64,000 bases of DNA from Marinactinospora thermotolerans DSM 45154 (GTDB taxonomy: Bacteria > Actinomycetota > Actinomycetes > Streptosporangiales > Streptosporangiaceae). Shown piece after piece: positions 61,869 to 64,000 of this stretch (position 1 is the first letter of the stretch; each line of letters begins with the position of its first letter). The notes beneath the pieces are model-generated. The model was not told the origin of the DNA. It did no database searches and saw nothing but the letters and a program-made list of their open reading frames with translations. A program made the position numbers and the translations under genes. The DNA is taken from the NCBI RefSeq assembly GCF_900167435.1, contig NZ_FUWS01000002.1, forward strand, positions 235,924 through 299,923, given 5' to 3'.

Positions 61869-63023
61869 CTACTTGAGGAGCTGGCGGGCCATCACCACGC
61901 GCTGGATCTGGTTGGTGCCCTCGTAGATCTGGGTGATCTTGGCGTCACGCATCATCCGCTCGACCGGGTAGTCGCGGGTGTAGCCGTAGCCGCCCAGGAG
62001 CTGGACGGCCTCGGTCGTGATCTCCATGGCGACGTCGGAGGCGAAGCACTTGGCCGCGGCGCCGAAGAAGGAGAGGTCGTCGTCGCCGCGCTCGGACTTG
62101 GCCGCGGCGGTGTAGACCATCTGGCGGGCCGCCTCCAGCTTCATCGCCATGTCGGCCAGCATGAACTGGATGCCCTGGAAGTCGGCGATGGCCGTGCCGA
62201 ACTGCTTGCGCTCCTTGACGTAGCCCACCGCGTAGTCCAGCGCGCCCTGGGCGATGCCCACCGCCTGGGCGCCGATGGTCACCCGGGTGTGGTCGAGCGT
62301 GCGCAGCGCGATGCGCAGCCCCTCGCCGACGGCGCCGACGAGGCGGTCGCCGGGGATGCGCACGTTGTCGAAGAGCAGTTCCCGGGTCGGTGACCCCTTG
62401 ATGCCCAGCTTCCGTTCGGGCTCGCCCAGGGAGAAGCCGGGGTCGTCGGCGTGGACGACGAACGCGCTGACGTTGCGGCCGCGCGGCCCGTCGGGGTCGG
62501 TCACGGCCATCACCGTGTAGTAGGCCGACTCGCCGGCGTTGGTGATCCACGACTTCTGTCCCGACAGGATCCAGTCGTCGCCGTCGGCGACCGCGCGCGT
62601 CTTCATGCTCGCGGTGTCGGAACCGGCCTCACGCTCCGACAGACCGTAGGAGAACATCGCCTCACCCCGCGCCACGGGGGCGAGGTAGCGCTGCTTGACC
62701 TCCTCGGAACCGGCCAGGATCAGCGGCATCGTCCCGAGCTTGTTGACCGCCGGGATCAGGGAGGAGGAAGCGCAGACCCGGGCGACCTCCTCGATGACGA
62801 TGCAGGTGGCGAGCGCGTCGGCCCCGACCCCGCCGTAGGACTCGGGGATGTGCGGGGCGTGGAAGTCGCCGGCGCGCAGCGCGTCGTAGGAGGCGCGGGG
62901 GAAGGTCGCGGTCTCGTCGGTCTCGGCCGCGTGCGGGGCGATCTTGTCCTCGGCGATCTCGCGGACGGCCTCGCGGATCGCCTCGTGCTCCTCGGTGGGT
63001 CGGTACAGGTCGAAGTCGCTCAT
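61869..63023 (-). CDS. Acyl-CoA dehydrogenase
   Basis: The 384-residue flavoenzyme introduces the alpha-beta double bond in beta-oxidation or branched-chain acyl-CoA breakdown. The FAD/substrate motifs [14 protein letters not shown] and [13 protein letters not shown], the [20 protein letters not shown] strand and [20 protein letters not shown] are present. [20 protein letters not shown] and the catalytic Glu region [16 protein letters not shown] complete it. ATG 63023 is chosen over an upstream in-frame ATG because homology starts there. It is divergent from a TetR gene, with a shared palindrome at 63079-63093 between them. Confidence 0.93.
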   Translation of the reverse strand: MSDFDLYRPTEEHEAIREAVREIAEDKIAPHAAETDETATFPRASYDALRAGDFHAPHIPESYGGVGADALATCIVIEEVARVCASSSLIPAVNKLGTMPLILAGSEEVKQRYLAPVARGEAMFSYGLSEREAGSDTASMKTRAVADGDDWILSGQKSWITNAGESAYYTVMAVTDPDGPRGRNVSAFVVHADDPGFSLGEPERKLGIKGSPTRELLFDNVRIPGDRLVGAVGEGLRIALRTLDHTRVTIGAQAVGIAQGALDYAVGYVKERKQFGTAIADFQGIQFMLADMAMKLEAARQMVYTAAAKSERGDDDLSFFGAAAKCFASDVAMEITTEAVQLLGGYGYTRDYPVERMMRDAKITQIYEGTNQIQRVVMARQLLK

Positions 63024-63078
63024 CGGTTCTCTCCTCGGCGGCGGCGATGGAACCAGTATGACACTGGGTATCAATTTG

Positions 63079-63093
63079 TGGAACTGAGTTCCA
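63079..63093. promoter_or_regulatory. TetR-type palindrome between the acyl-CoA dehydrogenase and TetR genes
   Basis: TGGAACT (63079-63085) and AGTTCCA (63087-63093) are perfect 7-bp arms around one G in the 137-bp divergent intergenic region. It lies in the most AT-rich part of that gap and is well placed to control both genes. Confidence 0.6.
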
Positions 63094-63160
63094 TGGTGTT
63101 CGCCGTTTCGCCGCCGCTCGGGAGAATGGGGCGACGCGCATGGAAAGGGGAACGGAGCAC

Positions 63161-63889
63161 ATGGGCGATCCGGACGGGCGCAGGGGCCGCAGGGCCGCCA
63201 ACCGCGACGGGCGCGACACGGCCCGGCCGGCCCGGGCGCGCGCCGTCGCCGTCGCCGCGCTACGCCTGTTCGCCGAGCGGGGATACGAGACGACGACGAT
63301 GGACGACATCGCGGTGGCGGCAGGTGTCAGCCGCAGCACCGTGTTCCGCTACTTCGGGTCCAAGGACGACGTGCTGTTCGCCGAGCACGAGGGCGTGCTG
63401 GAGTCGGTCCGCCGCCAGTTGGACTCCGACACGCGCGGCGAACCGGTGGCCGCGGTCTGCGCCGCCGCCCGCATGGTCTTCCAGGCCTACGTCGGCGACC
63501 CCGAGATCTCGGTGCCCCGCTACCGGTTGGTCCGCGCCAACGCCGTGCTGCGCGACCGGGAGATCGCGATGACCGCGCGCTACCAGCGCGCCTTCAGCCG
63601 CCACCTGGCGCGCGGCAGGAACGGCGAACGGGCGCACCTGGAGGCGGAGACGCTGGCCGCCGCGATCATCGCCGCCCACAACCATGTGCTGCGCTCGTGG
63701 TTGAAGGACCCGGCCCGAGCGGTTCCGTGGGCGCGGCTGGACGACGCGCTGGCCTACGCGGTCCGCCTGGCCGGACGGGAGAAGGAGCAGGGGACCGAGC
63801 GGGAGAGCGGCGTCCTGGTCGCGGTCTACCCGGCCGGCGCCTCTCGGGATGATGTCTTGGCCCGGGTCCGCGACGCGCTGGAACCCTAG
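63161..63889 (+). CDS. TetR-family transcriptional regulator
   Basis: The 242-residue protein has a TetR helix-turn-helix ([20 protein letters not shown], then [20 protein letters not shown] and [14 protein letters not shown]) and a C-terminal ligand domain with an MftR-like layout ([20 protein letters not shown]). Such regulators commonly control fatty-acid or branched-chain catabolic genes. It is divergent from the acyl-CoA dehydrogenase and probably represses it via the 63079-63093 palindrome. ATG 63161 follows GGAACGGAG; an in-frame ATG at 63140 is weaker. Confidence 0.9.
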   Translation: MGDPDGRRGRRAANRDGRDTARPARARAVAVAALRLFAERGYETTTMDDIAVAAGVSRSTVFRYFGSKDDVLFAEHEGVLESVRRQLDSDTRGEPVAAVCAAARMVFQAYVGDPEISVPRYRLVRANAVLRDREIAMTARYQRAFSRHLARGRNGERAHLEAETLAAAIIAAHNHVLRSWLKDPARAVPWARLDDALAYAVRLAGREKEQGTERESGVLVAVYPAGASRDDVLARVRDALEP

Positions 63890-63897
63890 TCGGGGAC

Positions 63898-63929
63898 GCG
63901 GGGGCGCCGCGCGGACGCGCCGCCCCCGC
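63898..63929. terminator. Bidirectional hairpin terminator
   Basis: GCGGGGGCG (63898-63906) pairs with CGCCCCCGC (63921-63929), with further GC-rich pairing possible in the loop. It lies between the convergent TetR gene and the MDR-family gene. Confidence 0.7.
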
Positions 63930-63937
63930 GCGGCCGG

Positions 63938-64000
63938 TCAGGACACGCGGACCAGCATCTTGCCGACGTTGCCGCCGCGCATCATGGAGAGGAACGCCTC
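63938..64000 (-). CDS. C-terminus of an MDR-family NADPH:quinone reductase / zinc-type alcohol dehydrogenase-like protein (cut by window edge)
   Basis: Only the last 20 residues are present: EAFLSMMRGGNVGKMLVRVS followed by TGA. The GGNVGKxLVRV ending is characteristic of NADP-dependent MDR oxidoreductases (quinone reductase-like). Nothing more can be said from the fragment. Confidence 0.65.
   Translation of the reverse strand, partial: EAFLSMMRGGNVGKMLVRVS

Overview
The window is high-GC DNA with GTG/TTG starts, tightly overlapping operons and the usual actinomycete toolkit (IclR, SpoIIE-type phosphatase, SigB/SigF-like sigma factor, DUF4429, DUF3516 helicase, TIGR03086). It looks chromosomal and actinobacterial. 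A Nocardiopsaceae or Streptomyces-like host is plausible, but the sequence alone does not fix the genus. I saw no rRNA, CRISPR array, transposase or integrase. One tRNA gene is present (CAT anticodon, 21149-21222).

Region by region: (1) 1-8.3 kb is an aromatic-acid catabolic locus. It holds a CoA-transferase subunit A (cut by the left edge), a PcaR-like IclR regulator, and an operon for a four-gene NMT1/SsuA-type ABC importer, a benzoylformate-decarboxylase-like enzyme and a benzaldehyde dehydrogenase. The same pair of inverted repeats, with the same 19-bp centre-to-centre spacing, lies upstream of both the CoA transferase and the importer operon, so one regulator probably controls both. (2) 8.3-12.9 kb is a minus-strand GH15 glycosidase plus MalFG-type sugar importer operon. 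(3) 13.2-15.7 kb has a membrane-anchored esterase and a split RibD-like reductase/deaminase pair. (4) 15.7-21.2 kb is housekeeping: Tat-secreted phosphodiesterase-like protein, DUF3516 helicase, malate dehydrogenase, tRNA.

(5) 21.3-26.9 kb is a compact secondary-metabolite locus. It encodes an NRPS-like A-T-TE enzyme of the kind that dimerises aryl-pyruvates (terphenylquinones/furanones), a fusion of an NTF2/SnoaL-like domain to an O-methyltransferase, and an XRE-cupin regulator. A shared 11-nt palindromic element occurs upstream of the first gene and on the start codon of the second. galE, a luciferase-like monooxygenase, MerR, an MFS exporter and an SDR follow (27.3-32.5 kb) and may or may not belong to it. 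(6) 33.4-41.6 kb is a second biosynthetic operon: methyltransferase, possible small ORF, stand-alone A-PCP, one KS-AT-KR-ACP module and a type II thioesterase, with no condensation or chain-terminating TE domain.

(7) 41.7-50.7 kb holds regulators and a stress/cell-surface cluster: SpoIIE phosphatase, sigma factor, and several small secreted proteins, two of which are paralogues built from a duplicated ~22-residue motif. (8) 51.0-53.8 kb has an ArsR/CmtR metal sensor with a cation transporter, and a MurG-like glycosyltransferase away from any division cluster. (9) After a ~1.6-kb gene-poor stretch, a near-perfect cAMP-receptor-protein box precedes an uncharacterised catabolic operon (HMGL-like lyase, AEC carrier, MTH1187-family protein, FAH-family hydrolase; 55.4-59.0 kb). 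(10) 59.5-60.9 kb is a decayed RHS-core fragment beside a low-GC membrane protein. The window ends with an acyl-CoA dehydrogenase/TetR pair and the C-terminus of an MDR-family oxidoreductase.

All assignments are from reading motifs by eye; no database search was run.
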